A stretch of 64,000 nucleotides of DNA from Saccharophagus sp. K07 (GCF_014336955.1 NZ_QRAI01000004.1:186001-250000), one strand, 5' to 3'. Shown: positions 37,107 through 46,632, counted from the stretch's first letter. Numbers and translations: made by a program. The notes: generated from the letters alone by a model not told the origin.

Positions 37107-39941
37107 TTATTCTTCCGGCGCTACGAACGGGTCATTGTAATACTGGCCGCCGATATCCAGCCACTCCGCGATCAGTTTTAACTCGTCATCTGAGAGAAAA
37201 CCCACATGCTGAATATCATAAACAGGGTTTGCTTGTTCGAAACGCCCGAAAAATTGGCCGCTGTTGCGCGCTCCAGCGACATTCATAGGTGGTCGCACTG
37301 TGACATTAATGAATTCAATAATCGGAATTGGTTCGCCGGTGTCAGGATCGAGAAGCAAATTTCCATCTTCGTCAGTTTCAAATTCGCCGGTGGGTCTTTC
37401 AATCACCACATCTGTTAAGGAATTGTCTACTACTTCCTGCTCGTTATCGGTAAATAGCAGTTCTCGGTAAGACCTGAGGTGGGCGGCGTTATCGGGAGAT
37501 GCATCACCGGTCAATTCCAATTGTCCCGCGGGAACCTGCACATTATTGGCCGGGCCGCTGGAATGGCAGGTAGTACAGGTGCGATCTTCGATGACATTCC
37601 CCGCCTCATCACAAATGCGGCGATCGGCCTCCCAGAGCGGCTGTATATGGTGTTCGTAGTGAATCGTGATACGGCATTTGCTGTCCCATTTGCTGTCCCA
37701 TTTGCTGTCCCATTCGCCTTCGGTACACCGGGTGGGCGGAGTCCATTGCGGCGGTGGCACTTCCAACGGCGGGCATTTGGGATCGCGCGGGTTGGCGTTG
37801 ATGCTTTGCTCAATATTTCTGTAGGTCAGTCGAATATCAGCGCCGGCCTCCAACCCTGCTGCAGCGTTGGTCCATTCGTCGCTAAAGATCAAATCGACCG
37901 AGGGTATGCGCGGTGTTTGGTAGATGCGCGCGTGGTATTCGGCCATGGTCTCACCGGTTCGCGGATTTGAGAGCGGCAAGTCATTTTCATCGCGCAATTG
38001 TGTATTGAGGAACGGCATGCCGCCGAGCGCGCCTGCATAAATACTCATTGCTTCCGCATCCTGCCGGCCATGCGGCGCTTCACTTTGCGCCGTGTGGCAG
38101 CCGGTGCACTCGCGCTCCTCTCCGGGGCGCAGCTGCAGCCAGTTCTGATGCCGTCCACCTATGCGTTTACCGCGCGCATCCACTATGTCAAACATAAAGG
38201 GAACATCTGCCGGTACTTTGAATTTGGCGGAGCCGTCGGGCTCGATCGGCACATAACCAATAATGTCGCGCATGCCCTGGGCGGCGGAGACGCCAAAGGC
38301 GGTGTTGCCAATATCGCGCACGTTGTCATCGGGAATGGGTACGTTTTTGACGATGCGCAAAAAACGACGCTCGCGGTTGTCGGTGGGTGTGCGGGCAGGA
38401 TCGGAAATCGCGGCTATGCCGCCACCGGGCGCTGCGTCTGAACCATCCACGTCATAAATGCTGCGAATATGCAGAACGCCAACTTCTTCATCGACCAATT
38501 TGGAATCTGGCTCCAGCGGACGCCAGGAGGTTTGGCGAGGTTTGGGCCGCAGGGTCACTGCATCGGTAAACATAACGCCTTCCTTGGGAATTTTGACCGG
38601 CAGTTGGGTGCGCGTTTCCGGGTTGTAAATCCACAGTCCGTAAAGCAAGGGCGCTGGCTGGGCACCGGTGGACAGCAATTCTTCCGTGCAGGGGGCAATG
38701 GTTTGGGTATCCGGATTGATCAGGCGGCACTGACTCCAACTGACCAACAGACGACCCGTGCCGTCGTAGAGAGGATAGGCGGAACTGAAATAGCCGCCCA
38801 GGGAAGGCAATTGCCCGCGCGTATCGACCGCGCCTGCGGCCAGACTGACTTGCGCCGGGCCTGCAGCACCCTTGTTGCCGGCGGTCGGTTGCAGAATATC
38901 GGTAAAGTCTTCGCCCGCAATGGCGACTATGTCCCCGCCCAGGCGCACGCCGGTGCGCGGCACCAGGATCGCCAGCAGGCGGCCATCTTCCAGTTCATAA
39001 GGTTTGCTCCACACGGCGCGGCTGTCGCCAGTGCCGGTGTTTTGCGAGTGGTAGCCGTAATAAAGCTCGAGCTGAGTGCCATCGGGTTTGACGCGATAGA
39101 GGCTCAGGCGATTGTGGCTGCCAATGGCGTCGCGGCGCAAAAAGATGATGTCGCCGTTGTCGAGCAGGGTGGGGTAGAGGTCCTGACTGGCGTTGAAGGT
39201 GATCTGCTGGCGATTGTTGCCGTCGGCGTCCATCACGTGCAGGGCGAAGGATTCCTGGTCGCGCTTGTCGTCCAGTCCGTGGTATTGCGGGCGGGCTTCA
39301 TCCAACAAAATGGCGCGGCCGCGCTCCTGGCGGTTGGAGGAAAACAGAATGCGTCCGTCCGGCAGATACAGCGGCGCCACGTCGTGGCCTTCTTCGGCAA
39401 AAATGTCCGGCGTGTACTCTCCCGAGCCGGCGATGTGGTTGCCGATCACTTGGCGCAGAACGCGGGTTTCCAGATCGTATTCCCAGATATTCCAGGTCGG
39501 TTGTTCGTCGTCGCTGGCGTTGGGAATTTCCGGGGCGCGCATGGAAAACAGCAGCTTTTTTCCGTCCCAGGAGGTGGACAGGTCTTTTACGTCGTAGAGG
39601 GCAGGTGTGCCGTCCGGATTGCGCGGAAATACATCGTCCGTCAGCACGGTTTCCGCGGCGGAGGCTGAGGCGCGGATTTTTAGGACAAGACGCGCGCCCG
39701 GGTAAAAGGCCGCCGGGTCGAGAATATCCCGCTCTGCCGGATTGCCTTGTTCGTTGGTTGGCAGTGGCCGTTCCACATAAGCGACGGGGTAGTCGACGAC
39801 CACCGGGTCGGAACCCTGAAAACCGCCGGAGCCGCTGTCCGTGACATCACATCCGCTCGCCAGGGCGATAACTGCCAACGCGCAGGTCGTGCGCACGGCC
39901 AGGCGGACAAAAGACGGAAACAAGGGAAGTTGGCTAACCAC
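37107..39941 (-). CDS. HzsA-like c-type haem lipoprotein with beta-propeller
   Basis: The 944-residue product is a lipoprotein (signal ending LASGC, Cys31). The middle has PD40/Tol-like propeller repeats (DGRILFSSNRQERG, DNGDIIFLRRDAIG) and a block GYVPIEPDGSAKFKVPADVP followed by the haem motif CTGCH at residue 612; this is the pattern of the hydrazine synthase alpha-subunit middle domain. A second haem motif CTTCH is at residue 789. The similarity does not imply hydrazine chemistry; many bacteria have HzsA-like proteins of unknown role. A 12-bp triplication (WDSK repeats) lies between the haem sites. It is the first gene of the left arm of the envelope module. Confidence 0.8.
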   Translation of the reverse strand: MVSQLPLFPSFVRLAVRTTCALAVIALASGCDVTDSGSGGFQGSDPVVVDYPVAYVERPLPTNEQGNPAERDILDPAAFYPGARLVLKIRASASAAETVLTDDVFPRNPDGTPALYDVKDLSTSWDGKKLLFSMRAPEIPNASDDEQPTWNIWEYDLETRVLRQVIGNHIAGSGEYTPDIFAEEGHDVAPLYLPDGRILFSSNRQERGRAILLDEARPQYHGLDDKRDQESFALHVMDADGNNRQQITFNASQDLYPTLLDNGDIIFLRRDAIGSHNRLSLYRVKPDGTQLELYYGYHSQNTGTGDSRAVWSKPYELEDGRLLAILVPRTGVRLGGDIVAIAGEDFTDILQPTAGNKGAAGPAQVSLAAGAVDTRGQLPSLGGYFSSAYPLYDGTGRLLVSWSQCRLINPDTQTIAPCTEELLSTGAQPAPLLYGLWIYNPETRTQLPVKIPKEGVMFTDAVTLRPKPRQTSWRPLEPDSKLVDEEVGVLHIRSIYDVDGSDAAPGGGIAAISDPARTPTDNRERRFLRIVKNVPIPDDNVRDIGNTAFGVSAAQGMRDIIGYVPIEPDGSAKFKVPADVPFMFDIVDARGKRIGGRHQNWLQLRPGEERECTGCHTAQSEAPHGRQDAEAMSIYAGALGGMPFLNTQLRDENDLPLSNPRTGETMAEYHARIYQTPRIPSVDLIFSDEWTNAAAGLEAGADIRLTYRNIEQSINANPRDPKCPPLEVPPPQWTPPTRCTEGEWDSKWDSKWDSKCRITIHYEHHIQPLWEADRRICDEAGNVIEDRTCTTCHSSGPANNVQVPAGQLELTGDASPDNAAHLRSYRELLFTDNEQEVVDNSLTDVVIERPTGEFETDEDGNLLLDPDTGEPIPIIEFINVTVRPPMNVAGARNSGQFFGRFEQANPVYDIQHVGFLSDDELKLIAEWLDIGGQYYNDPFVAPEE
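37675..37710. repeat. 12-bp in-frame triplication (WDSK repeats)
   Basis: Three perfect 12-base units CATTTGCTGTCC follow each other; on the minus strand they encode WDSK three times in the HzsA-like lipoprotein. Being a multiple of 3, the repeat changes only protein length. Confidence 0.9.
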
Positions 39942-40504
39942 AAATATGCCTCTCTGCGTTCCTCGTACTGCCGCAATAGGGAGATATGTGACTCTGAGCG
40001 GCGCTCTGGCGCCGCGTTCACATGCAGCAGCAACCCTTAACGGGTGAGGTATTGCTCGATTCCTCGATTAATTAATGGACCCCTGTCTATATAACGTACA
40101 GGTGGATACAGCTTTAAAAGTAGTTGCGATAAAGACCGGCATAGCTTTCTGCCAGAGATTTTTGGCGGGAATTTGCAACCCGATTCACATAAAACGTCCG
40201 CCGTTACCTCTCAAAAGTAGTCGTTGACGACTAACCTTTCCTTTAAATGCCGGCCAGTGCTGTGTTTCGGCGGCTTAACGGCTGCTGTCATGCGACAAAC
40301 GCATTAGCAGAAAGCGCACCAGCCGATTTCGTCCATCGTTTTGTTTCGGCTCCTGGAACAAAACGTGCTCAAGCGGGGCGCGCGGTAGAGAAAGTGAATA
40401 CCCGCTCCGACCGTGCAATTGGACTGATGCAGTATCGGCGACCGATCTTCCACGTGGTTCAACCTCCGCGGGTCTGTCGCACTTAGTCGAGGATGAGACC
40501 TGAC
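39942..40504. promoter_or_regulatory. Divergent promoter region of the envelope module
   Basis: These 563 bases separate the two divergent arms and must contain both promoters. I see an inverted repeat AGTCGT-TG-ACGACT at 40219-40232 and a spaced dyad CCTGT/ACAGG at 40082-40102. No open frame looks coding. The size is large for a bacterial promoter region, so further regulatory sites or a small RNA are possible but not shown. Confidence 0.4.
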
Positions 40505-41749
40505 ATGAATTCCTACAAATTGATCCGCTCAGCAGCGGTAGGCGTCAGCGTGCGCCTAGCAGTTGTCTGTTCGCTCTTTATGACGTGGTCCGCCGTAGCG
40601 GGAACGCTGGAGCAGGCCAAACGCATCCACGATCGCATCGCCGGTATTCCTCCGAGCGAGGAAATGTTGTTGGCGATGAAGGCGAGCATTGAATCGACCG
40701 GCAACGGGCGCGCGGCAGCGGAAATGGCGATGGACAATGATGCCTTCTATCGGGTGACCTTAAAAAACTGGGTGGCGCCCTGGACCAACCGCGATCAGAC
40801 GCAGTTTGTGCCCTTGAACGATTACATAGCCACGGTGATGGGACTGGTGCGCGATGAGCGCGACTTTCGCGAGGTGTTGTTTGACGACGTGATCTACACC
40901 GCCAGCGGTGTATCGCCAGCCTATAGCACCTCAGATAACGAGCACTATGTAGAACTGGAAACCGGCCCCTCTTCCGGTCCGCCCTATGTCTTCAAAGACC
41001 GGCTGGTGCGCCAGCTGCAGTCAACCGTTACCGGCCTGCCAGCGGAAGCAACGGCGGGCGTGATTACCAGCCGCGCCGCCGCCAGAGCGTTTTTTATCGC
41101 CGGCACCAATCGCGCGCAGCTGCGTTTTACCTTGCTGAACCACCTGTGCCACGACCTGGAACAGCTGCAGGACACTACGCGCATTCCCGACCGCATCCGC
41201 CAGGACGTATCGCGTTCACCCGGCGGTGATGCGCGGGCGTTTCTCAATGGCTGCCTTGGCTGCCACGCGGGTATGGATCCGTTGGCACAGGCGTTTGCCT
41301 ATTACGACTTTCTGTACGACGCGGACAACGATCTCACCGGCGAACACGGGCGAATTCATTACAACGCCGCAGGCCAGATCGACGAGGCCACCGGCACTCG
41401 CGTGAACAAGAAATACCGCATCAACAGCACCACCTTTCCCTACGGTTTTGTTACTCAGGATGACCGCTGGGACAACTATTGGCGCGCGGGTGTCAACGCC
41501 CAGTTGGGATGGAGCCCGGCGCTCCCCGGTAGCGGTTATGGCGCCAAAAGCCTGGGGCAGGAATTGGCCTACAGCGACGCCTTCGCCCAGTGTCATGTGA
41601 CCAAAGTGTTTCGCGCGGTCTGTTTGCGTGAGCCGGAAGATGCAACGGATCGCGCTGCTATAACCACCATGAAGCAGGACTTTGCTGCAGATAACTACCG
41701 CCTGAAAACGGTATTTGCGGCAGCGGCTGACTACTGCAAAGGGGAGTGA
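40505..41749 (+). CDS. Exported CxxCH (c-type haem) protein, DUF1588/DUF1585-like
   Basis: The 414-residue product has a signal peptide (cut near Ala32 in AVAGT) and one haem-binding motif CLGCH at residue 250 in GCLGCHAGMDPLAQAFAYYD. This resembles the CxxCH-x-x-DP-x-x-x-A-x-x-x-YD pattern of DUF1588/DUF1585 proteins, which are paired with DUF1501-like partners in Planctomycetes and others. The ATG at 40505 is preferred over 40493, because the GAGG site overlaps the latter. It heads the right arm and is followed one base later by the LamG lipoprotein gene. Confidence 0.75.
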   Translation: MNSYKLIRSAAVGVSVRLAVVCSLFMTWSAVAGTLEQAKRIHDRIAGIPPSEEMLLAMKASIESTGNGRAAAEMAMDNDAFYRVTLKNWVAPWTNRDQTQFVPLNDYIATVMGLVRDERDFREVLFDDVIYTASGVSPAYSTSDNEHYVELETGPSSGPPYVFKDRLVRQLQSTVTGLPAEATAGVITSRAAARAFFIAGTNRAQLRFTLLNHLCHDLEQLQDTTRIPDRIRQDVSRSPGGDARAFLNGCLGCHAGMDPLAQAFAYYDFLYDADNDLTGEHGRIHYNAAGQIDEATGTRVNKKYRINSTTFPYGFVTQDDRWDNYWRAGVNAQLGWSPALPGSGYGAKSLGQELAYSDAFAQCHVTKVFRAVCLREPEDATDRAAITTMKQDFAADNYRLKTVFAAAADYCKGE

Positions 41750-41750
41750 T

Positions 41751-44297
41751 ATGGACCGGATTGTCGATAAATGTAAGCGGTCACATCTTTTGTGTGGCTT
41801 GAATATCACAGGCAGTAGGCTTCTGCTGATAGCCCTTGCCGCTGTCTTATTTGGCGGTTGTAGCAGTGGCAGCGGTAAGACAGGCGCGGAAAATCCACCG
41901 CCGCTGCCGACCACGGAAACCCCGCGCATTGTTTATGACGGCCCTGATCCTGCCAGCGCGGATGTGCAGAATTTCAAGATCAATGTGTGGGACAACTTGG
42001 TGGACCCGGGCCGCTGTGGCGCTTGCCATACGGAAGATCACACTCCTCGATTTACTCGCACCGATGACATTAATAAAGCCTATGAGGCCATCCTGCCTTT
42101 CGTGAATCTCGCAAAGCCGGATGAATCGCCAATGGTTAAGAAGGTCGCTGGCGGCCACAACTGTTGGCGGCAAGCGTCGAGTTTCTGCGCTGACCAGATC
42201 GGTACCTGGATCCGTAAATGGGTGTTTGACACAGGAGAGGTTGCGTTGACCGAGACCGCTCTGAAGGTGCCGTCACCGTTGGATGTCAGTTCAAGTCTGA
42301 CTTTCCCCACGGATACTGCCAGTTTTGCGCAACATGTTTATCCGTTGCTGCGCCAATACTGCGCGGATTGCCATAGGGCGGATGCGCTCCAATCGCCGGT
42401 GCAGCCTTATCTCGCCAGTGGTGATGTAGCAGTCGCCTATGCGGCGGCCCAGACCAAGATGCTGTTTAACGTGCTGAAGGACGGTACTCGCGATGCGTCG
42501 CGTTCACGCCTGGTGGTGCGTCTGCGCGAAGAGGCCCACAACTGCTGGGACAATAACTGCGCGGCGGCGGGTGCGACTATGGAGGCCGCGCTGGAAGCCT
42601 TTGCGGCAACCATGGAAGTGCGCGAACTGGACACAACTCTGCTGGCCAGTAAGGCCATGCGCATTAAAGACGGTACCGCCATCAGCCAGGGTGGCAGGGT
42701 AGAGAACAACGCGATTGCGCTCTACAACTTCAAGGAAGGTAAAGACACTCAGGCGAATGACTACTCCATTGGGTTCCCTCCGGAACTGACCCTTAACTTG
42801 ATCGGCGATGTGGAGTGGGTTAGCAACTGGGGAGTCCGGTTCAATAACGGACGCTTGCAGGGAAACGTCGAGACGAGCAGAAAGCTGCATCGTTATATTT
42901 CCGAGACGGGTGAATACAGCATCGAAGCCTGGGTGGTGCCCGCCGATATCACGCAAGAGGGACCGGCGCGCATTATCAATTACGCCGGCAAAGAGAATTC
43001 GCGCAACTTTATGCTCGGGCAGACCGGGCAAAGCTACGATTTTGCCAACCGCTCCACTACCACCAATGCCAATGGCGCTCCGGTGTTGTCGTCCGACGAT
43101 GGCGACCTGTTGGCGACACAGCAACATGTGGTGGCTACCTACGATGCCATCAATGGTCGCCGCCTCTACGTCAACGGCGAGCGGGTCAATACCGATTCCC
43201 TGGCTGCCGGCAATATCAGCCAATGGGATCCGACCTTCGCTTTGGTGCTAGGCAATGAAACCGACGGCCAGTATCCCTGGCGCGGCACCATCCGACTTCT
43301 GGCTATTCATAACCGCGCTCTCAAGGAAGAGCAGATCAAAATCAATTATGGCGTGGGCGTGGGGCAGAAAATTCTGCTGGCTTTTTCCGTCAGCGATCTG
43401 ATCGACGGCATGGACGACGCCTATATCGTCTTCCAGGTCGAACAGTTCGACGATTACAGCTATTTGTTCAACCGCCCCTATTTCTACAGCTTCACCGAAA
43501 CGCCGCCGCGCGATATCGAAATTGAAGGTTTGCGCATAGGTATAAACGGTCGCGAAGCCAAAGTCGGTCAGTCCTTTGCCAATCTGAAAGTCACGCTGCG
43601 CAAAGACGATTACGACCCGGAGAAGGGAATTCCGCTTCTGGGAACCTCCGAGTTCGGCGCGGTGGTAGAAGCGGAACAAGGCCCCGAGCTGGACCAGTTT
43701 TTTCTCAGTTTTGATCGCATCGATAAGCTCAGCCGCGACCGCGTGGAAGAGCCTGCGCCACCGCCACCGGAGCCGGCCGATCTCGAGCCGCAGCCGCGCG
43801 TCGGCGTGCGCACCTTTGCGGAAATCAATGCGTCTTTATCCGCCATGACCGGCATCCCGGTAACCCATGCCGGGGTGGCGAAAACCTACGATACGGTGAA
43901 ACAGCAGATGCCGCCGACGGAAAACATCAAAAGCTTCCTGGTGGCGCATCAGATGGGCATCACCCAGCTGGCGGTGAAGTACTGCAATGTGCTGGCGACC
44001 GAATTATCCGGTCGCCAGGCCTTCTTCCCGGGTTTTGCGGGCACATTCGATGACGACGATCGCGACGCCCTGATCAACCCTCTGCTCAAAGCTCTGCTCG
44101 CCCACCACATAGTGGCGGAAAACACCGAGCTGGAAGATCAGCCCTACGAGGTAGACAGTCGCGAACGGCTCAACGAATTGATCGACACCATGACGGCGTC
44201 CTGCCCGGCGCAAGGGTGCAGTGAGGAAGTGGTCAGCAACACCATCACCGCCGTGTGCGCCGCCGCGCTGGGCAGCGCCGTGATGCTGGTGCAGTAA
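41751..44297 (+). CDS. Lipoprotein with two CxxCH motifs and a LamG-like domain
   Basis: The 848-residue lipoprotein (signal ending LFGGC, Cys37) has haem motifs CGACH at residue 89 and CADCH at residue 204, then a concanavalin/LamG-like domain at about 320-540 (YSIEAWVVPADITQEGPARI, GRRLYVNGERVNTD, LALVLGNETDGQYPWRGTI-like strands). LamG folds bind sugars or proteins. A Pro/Glu stretch (EEPAPPPPEPADLEPQ) separates a helical C-terminal part. The ATG at 41751 has a good site (AAGGGGA) and gives a clean lipoprotein signal; the longer frame from 41715 does not. It probably works with the neighbouring CxxCH and DUF1501-like proteins. Confidence 0.78.
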   Translation: MDRIVDKCKRSHLLCGLNITGSRLLLIALAAVLFGGCSSGSGKTGAENPPPLPTTETPRIVYDGPDPASADVQNFKINVWDNLVDPGRCGACHTEDHTPRFTRTDDINKAYEAILPFVNLAKPDESPMVKKVAGGHNCWRQASSFCADQIGTWIRKWVFDTGEVALTETALKVPSPLDVSSSLTFPTDTASFAQHVYPLLRQYCADCHRADALQSPVQPYLASGDVAVAYAAAQTKMLFNVLKDGTRDASRSRLVVRLREEAHNCWDNNCAAAGATMEAALEAFAATMEVRELDTTLLASKAMRIKDGTAISQGGRVENNAIALYNFKEGKDTQANDYSIGFPPELTLNLIGDVEWVSNWGVRFNNGRLQGNVETSRKLHRYISETGEYSIEAWVVPADITQEGPARIINYAGKENSRNFMLGQTGQSYDFANRSTTTNANGAPVLSSDDGDLLATQQHVVATYDAINGRRLYVNGERVNTDSLAAGNISQWDPTFALVLGNETDGQYPWRGTIRLLAIHNRALKEEQIKINYGVGVGQKILLAFSVSDLIDGMDDAYIVFQVEQFDDYSYLFNRPYFYSFTETPPRDIEIEGLRIGINGREAKVGQSFANLKVTLRKDDYDPEKGIPLLGTSEFGAVVEAEQGPELDQFFLSFDRIDKLSRDRVEEPAPPPPEPADLEPQPRVGVRTFAEINASLSAMTGIPVTHAGVAKTYDTVKQQMPPTENIKSFLVAHQMGITQLAVKYCNVLATELSGRQAFFPGFAGTFDDDDRDALINPLLKALLAHHIVAENTELEDQPYEVDSRERLNELIDTMTASCPAQGCSEEVVSNTITAVCAAALGSAVMLVQ

Positions 44298-44346
44298 GGA
44301 GGATGTATGACGGATAGCTTTCGCGAATTCACCGAGGTAGTGGCTT

Positions 44347-45888
44347 ATGGCTAAACGCAGATTTTTTCAATTGGACGAGCCCCTTCGCCACGGCGACCAC
44401 AGCCGTCCGCGCACGCGCCGCGAGTTTATTGCCCAGGGTTTTCAAGCGGGTATGGCAACGGTATTGGGCGCTTCCATTCTCGGTTTGCCGGGACGGTCGA
44501 ATGCGCTTTCCATCGACCAGAGCGTGATTGACGCCTGCGGTATCAGCTTCGATGGCGCTGGGAAAATTCCTTTTATCTGCTTTGACCTGGCAGGCGGTGC
44601 CAATATCGCCGGTTCCAATGTGCTGGTCGGCGGACGCGGCGGCCAGTTGGATTTTCTCGATACCTCCGGCTACAGCAAGTTAGGGCTGCCCTCCAATATG
44701 CTGCCGACGCAGGGCACCTTTATTGATACCACCCTGGGGTTGGCCTTTCATTCGGACAGCGGTTTTTTGCGCGGCATTCTCGATCGCACCAGTCCCGCCA
44801 CTCAGGCCAATATCAACGGCGCAGTGATCGCGGCACGGTCGGAAAATGACACCGGTAACAACCCGCACAATCCCATGTACGGCATCCATATGGCCGGGGC
44901 GCGCGGTTCTTTATTGGCGCTGTGCGGCTCGCAGAGCAGTGAGTCCGGCGGCAATTCCGCCGCACCCGCCATGCTGGTCAACAGCGAGGTGCGCCCGACC
45001 AAAATCGACCGGCCCTCGGATGTCACTGGCTTGGTGGATGTGGGAGATTTGGTGGGACTGCTGAGCAAGGAGGAGGTGGTCGCCGTTATGGAGACCATGT
45101 ACCACATGTCCAAACACAAGATGGATCGCGTCGCGACTGCCGAGGCTATTCGCCAGGCAGTGCCGTGCAAGTATCTGGAAAGCGCAGGCCTCGCTGAGCG
45201 CTACTCCAGCCCCGCCTCTCTGGATCCCTTAGCCGACCCGGATATAGTCGGGCCGAACGGTATCTTTACCGAGGACGAAATGAAAGACGGCGAATTTCGC
45301 AAAACCGCCTCGGTGATGAAGCTGGTGATCGAAGGCTATGCCGGCGCCGGCACTATCACCATGGGCGGCTTTGACTACCACACCGGCGACCGCGCCACCG
45401 GCGAATTGCGCGATTTACGCGCCGGGCGCTGTATGGGAGCGTGTCTGGAATACGCCGCGCGCAAACGCAAACCTTTGATGCTGTACGTGTTCAGCGACGG
45501 CTCGGTGTTCAGCAACGGTATGATCGACGACTCCCCCAACGGCGGCGGTAAGGGTGTGTGGACCGGCGACAGCCAACAGACGGCGGCGTCCTTTTTCCTG
45601 GTGTACAACCCGCTGGGCAGGCCCGAACTGTTGGAAGAGGGGACTTCGCGCGCGGCGCGCCATCAGCAAATCGGCTATATGCGACCTTCCGGCGATGTGG
45701 AGACCGCCTCCAGCCCCGCTGCTAATAACGTCAGCCAACTGGTGCAGACGGTCATCCTCAACTACATGGCTCTACACGGTGAACAGGGTAATTTTGCTCA
45801 ATTATTCACCAGTCGCGGCCTCACTCACGGCTTAGGTAGCGCCGCTTCCCTCGACGCTCTCACTGCCTTCCAGCCGATCGTTATTTAA
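44347..45888 (+). CDS. Tat-exported DUF1501-like protein
   Basis: The 513-residue protein carries a twin-arginine signal (TRREFIAQG, Arg24-Arg25, followed by a hydrophobic stretch to about residue 50), so it is exported folded, usually with a cofactor. The body (FICFDLAGGANIAGSNVLVG, ITMGGFDYHTGDRATGE, LMLYVFSDGSVFSNG) fits the alkaline-phosphatase-like DUF1501 group, where the GGxDxH-type motif would be GGFDYH. Such proteins are usually encoded beside CxxCH/DUF1588 proteins, exactly as here. It is the last gene of the right arm. Enzymatic activity is unproven. Confidence 0.7.
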   Translation: MAKRRFFQLDEPLRHGDHSRPRTRREFIAQGFQAGMATVLGASILGLPGRSNALSIDQSVIDACGISFDGAGKIPFICFDLAGGANIAGSNVLVGGRGGQLDFLDTSGYSKLGLPSNMLPTQGTFIDTTLGLAFHSDSGFLRGILDRTSPATQANINGAVIAARSENDTGNNPHNPMYGIHMAGARGSLLALCGSQSSESGGNSAAPAMLVNSEVRPTKIDRPSDVTGLVDVGDLVGLLSKEEVVAVMETMYHMSKHKMDRVATAEAIRQAVPCKYLESAGLAERYSSPASLDPLADPDIVGPNGIFTEDEMKDGEFRKTASVMKLVIEGYAGAGTITMGGFDYHTGDRATGELRDLRAGRCMGACLEYAARKRKPLMLYVFSDGSVFSNGMIDDSPNGGGKGVWTGDSQQTAASFFLVYNPLGRPELLEEGTSRAARHQQIGYMRPSGDVETASSPAANNVSQLVQTVILNYMALHGEQGNFAQLFTSRGLTHGLGSAASLDALTAFQPIVI

Positions 45889-45929
45889 CCTGTGTCGGGG
45901 GCTGCTCGAGGGCTACTTCGGTAAACCGG

Positions 45930-45958
45930 GGTGTGGCGCGCAAATTTGCGCTCACACC
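45930..45958. terminator. Long hairpin after the DUF1501-like gene
   Basis: GGTGTG/CACACC encloses GCGCAAA/TTTGCGC with a small internal loop, 42 bases after the stop codon. There is no U-tract, so it may stabilise the mRNA end rather than terminate. The rest of the gap 45889-46182 shows nothing else I can support beyond the AT-rich promoter region of the MarR gene. Confidence 0.45.
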
Positions 45959-46182
45959 TCTGGCATCTGGCACCTTACGGGCATTTAGGCGTCTCTTATG
46001 AACGGGTTTAGCAAAAACGGCGGAAAGCTTGTCTTATAAGGGATTGAGGAACTGGACTCGCTGTCAAATCGCCATAACAAGTTATGTTTTTAGATTTTTT
46101 GTGTCATTTTTGAACAAGTTGTGGCGCATTATTCAACCTGTTGGTTATGATTATGGCTCCTTGATCTGATATTAAGAGGCAC

Positions 46183-46623
46183 ATGAATCATCCTATGGAG
46201 ACTCTCCCTATCTTATTACAAAAGGCGAAAGAAGCCTCTGTTGCGCAAGTGCGGAATACACTTGCAGGCTTTGGCCTGACGGAGCAGCAGTGGCGAGTTA
46301 TCCGCGCATCTTTTGAATACGGCGAAATGAATGCCCAAGAACTCGCAAAACGAAGTGCGATTCTGGGGCCGAGTCTCTCGCGCATTCTCAACCGTCTGGA
46401 AGCCGATGGGATTTTGTCCCGCCGCACTTCCGAAGGTGACCTGCGTGAGCTGACCATCAAGCTCAGCGCCAACGGCAAGCGCCTGCATAACAAGGTGCAA
46501 CCGATGCTGAACCGACATTACGATGCGCTCGCCGAAAAGATCGGGAGCCGCAAAACAAAACAGTTGACGGAACTCCTGGAGTTTGTGGCTTCCCTGAATG
46601 ACGCGGAACCCCAGCATTCTTGA
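46183..46623 (+). CDS. MarR family regulator, HpaR-like
   Basis: The 146-residue protein has the MarR winged helix with FGLTEQQWRVIRASFEYGEM, the recognition helix in GPSLSRILNRLEADGIL and the wing SRRTSEGDLRELTIKLS. This spacing is closest to HpaR/HpcR, the regulator of homoprotocatechuate degradation. No catabolic genes are adjacent, so the aromatic-acid link cannot be assumed. A 7-bp-arm dyad downstream (46726-46742) could be one of its sites. Confidence 0.85.
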   Translation: MNHPMETLPILLQKAKEASVAQVRNTLAGFGLTEQQWRVIRASFEYGEMNAQELAKRSAILGPSLSRILNRLEADGILSRRTSEGDLRELTIKLSANGKRLHNKVQPMLNRHYDALAEKIGSRKTKQLTELLEFVASLNDAEPQHS

Positions 46624-46632
46624 TAATGCTGC

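Noticed and set aside
38469-39668. 399-residue open frame on the plus strand
   Set aside because: It is antisense to the HzsA-like lipoprotein gene, has no ribosome binding site and has an unlikely composition.
37107-39941. Hydrazine synthase (anammox) function
   Set aside because: The similarity is limited to the middle domain and CxxCH motifs. The beta/gamma subunits are absent and the host looks like an aerobic gammaproteobacterium.
40082-40102. LexA-like box (CTGT ... ACAG)
   Set aside because: The spacing between the half-sites is 11 bases instead of the 8 of LexA sites, and neighbouring genes are not DNA-repair genes.
40247-40486. 79-residue open frame in the divergent promoter region
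   Set aside because: No ribosome binding site, mixed Arg/Cys-rich composition, and its position between two divergent starts fits regulatory DNA better.
44307-44354. 15-codon mini-frame (MTDSFREF...) before the DUF1501-like gene
   Set aside because: It has a good upstream GGAGG and overlaps the next start by 8 bases, so it could be a leader peptide, but it is too short to support as a gene from sequence alone.
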